Positions 62,775-64,000 of a stretch of 64,000 nt of DNA are shown here, one piece after another. A program made the position numbers and the translations under genes. Under the pieces are notes generated by a model. That model did no database searches. It saw only the letters and a program-made list of their open reading frames with translations, and had not been told where the DNA came from. The first letter of the stretch is position 1. Each line of letters opens with the position of its first letter. Origin of the DNA: Azolla caroliniana (lineage: Eukaryota; Polypodiophyta); assembly GCA_043228905.1 (NCBI GenBank), contig JBHGNT010000015.1, positions 8,866,001-8,930,000 of the forward strand. Reading direction: 5' to 3'.

Positions 62775-64000
62775 TCAATGTTGTTTGCCGAGTTGGCATG
62801 CTTCACACACTCGATCGACTCGTTTCAATTCGAAGGCCGGAAGTCCGATTACGACTCCCTTTGATTGCATTCCGTGAAGCCGTTGGAGGTTTACGTGGCT
62901 GATTCGCTTGTGCCACAACTCGATGTTTGTCTCAGTATTGAGACCTTTGGCGTACATGGCCGATTTTACCTCGTTCGAGTCAAGGATGAACAAGCGACCG
63001 TCTCTCCGTCCCTTGGCTATGAGTCGGCCATCTTTCTCGATGAAGCAACCTTCATTGTTGAAGCGGACTTGCATGCCTTGCTCCACGATTTGGCCGACCG
63101 AGACCAAATTCTTTGTTATTGTGGGCACGTGCAAGAAATTCTTGATGCAAGTTTGCTCGCCTTCTTTCCCGAATGGGACATCGCCAATGTGCCGAATGGG
63201 ATGCGGAGTGTCGTCTCCGGTCTCTATGTAGCCGGGTCGATCCGGTGTTCGCAAGTCGCGAAACCACTCTTGGTGCAACGTCATGTGGTGCGAGGCGCCG
63301 GCCGGAGTCTACGAACCACGCATGTTTGGAGTTGGAGGTGCTTGTAGAGTTTGTGGGATCGGAGGCCATCATAGAGTTCGCTCTATGCCTCATCTCGAAG
63401 AGTCCGCCGTAGTCCGCGTATTCCACGTTCGCGGCGTAATTTGTGAGTTGCCGGCTTGTTGAAGCCGACTCGCTTCGTGTTTTTTGGCATTCCTCTTCGT
63501 GATGGCCGATTTTGCCACAATAGTTGCACGTAGGTGGCGTCGTTCGCCGACCTTGTTCGGCATGGAAGCTCCCCCTTCTTGTGGAGGTTCCTCGATGGCT
63601 TCTGTTTCCTTGCCGAAATTGTGAATTCCCTTCGTGGGATAAGTCGAATTGACCTCTTCCGCGTCGATCTCGTCTATGGGCACCATCCGTATCGGAGAAG
63701 AGCATTTTTCCTTCCAATGTGTTGGTCTTTGGTTGAACGTGGTTTTCTTCGACCAATAGCATTGATTGGAGGTTGAAGAACGAGGGAGGGGTATCTCTCG
63801 CCAAGATTGCCGTTCTCAACGGGTTGAATCGTTGTGCGAGGCCGCCCAAGCATACTTGTACCATCTCATCCTCGTCTATGTTGACGTTGATGGAGCCAAG
63901 AGTTGTAGTCCGTCACGGACATTTCTTTTTGTCATATGTTGTTCAACTCTTGCCAAAGTTGAAGCTTGCGTGCGGATGTGTCCGCAGCGAAAATCTTCTT
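62775..64000 (-). pseudogene. Cop-3 gag and protease, partial
   Basis: From the window edge: gag (ARKLQLWQELNN near 63965, LGGLAQRFNPLRTAIL near 63840), an Arg/Gly/Gln-rich stretch, zinc knuckle CNYCGKIGHHEEEC near 63520, and protease WFVDSG near 63325. A 4-bp duplication (cggc) then shifts the frame, with the other frame continuing MTLHQEWFRDLRTPD. Pre-integrase LWHKRISHVNLQRLHG follows (about 62915), to a TGA at 62775-62777 where Arg is expected (KQH-stop-LPFPKE). Confidence 0.85.

Larger units (their letters stand above)
60886..64000 (-). mobile_element. Cop-3: copia element without RT and RNase H, cut by window edge
   Basis: 3' LTR 60886-61326, PPT 61327-61344 (cttgagggggcg), then integrase, protease and gag going right on the minus strand. 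It inserted into the Gyp-6 5' LTR; the left flank ctatc (60881-60885) should be one TSD copy. RT and RNase H are absent, replaced by an Arg/Ala-rich repeat stretch. The 5' end is outside. Confidence 0.88.

Overview
The window is plant nuclear DNA that is almost entirely transposable elements. I count about 16 pieces: Ty3/gypsy elements including chromodomain types, Ty1/copia elements, one non-LTR LINE, and one Penelope-like element (PLE) with a hammerhead-ribozyme motif. Only one stretch looks like a host gene: a two-exon, 111-codon gene at 11402-12339. The combination of a PLE, a fungal-like chromovirus and gypsy polyproteins of a type I associate with mosses, liverworts and ferns suggests a seed-free land plant. 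That is inference from memory and no marker gene confirms it.

Layout. 1-4416: 3' half of a + strand gypsy element (Gyp-1) with a long coiled-coil ORF after integrase, apparently inserted in Gyp-2 (4417-9003, minus). 9012-10545: copia pol fragment (Cop-1, minus). 10583-10820: a + strand copia PPT and LTR. 10821-14080: putative host gene with leader and 3' flank. 14081-36898: a nest. Degenerate Gyp-3 (minus) is split by Gyp-4 (15843-35439, +; 5-bp TSD aagct). Gyp-4 in turn holds Cop-2 (19027-24467, +; TSD gtaag) and chromovirus Chr-1 (25446-30689, minus; TSD actat), and its 5' LTR is interrupted by about 1.9 kb of unknown DNA (16211-18107). 36899-37370: copia LTR (minus). 37371-39275: PLE (+) with ribozyme motif. 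39380-40197: copia RT fragment (+) fused head-on to a copia gag with 5' LTR (40198-41975, minus). 41976-44211: LINE (minus). 44212-50773: Gyp-5 (+), which has lost its RT catalytic core. 50774-60885: Gyp-6, carrying an inversion (integrase plus 3' LTR now +) and a perfect three-fold tandem repeat of LTR end, PBS and gag. 60886-64000: Cop-3 (minus), a copia element without RT/RNase H, running off the right edge.

Gyp-2, Gyp-5 and Gyp-6 are one related group. They share gag, a protease with Asp-His-Gly instead of Asp-Ser/Thr-Gly, a PBS containing TGGTGAACCCGA, and an unusual RT. Most in-frame stops across all families look like C-to-T transitions (CGA to TGA, CAG to TAG, TGG to TAG/TGA), as expected from deamination of methylated cytosines in silenced DNA. 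The most interesting signals are the PLE with its ribozyme, a self-priming and frameshift signature in Chr-1, the Asp-His-Gly proteases, and the Gyp-6 triplication. Element names are labels made up for this annotation.
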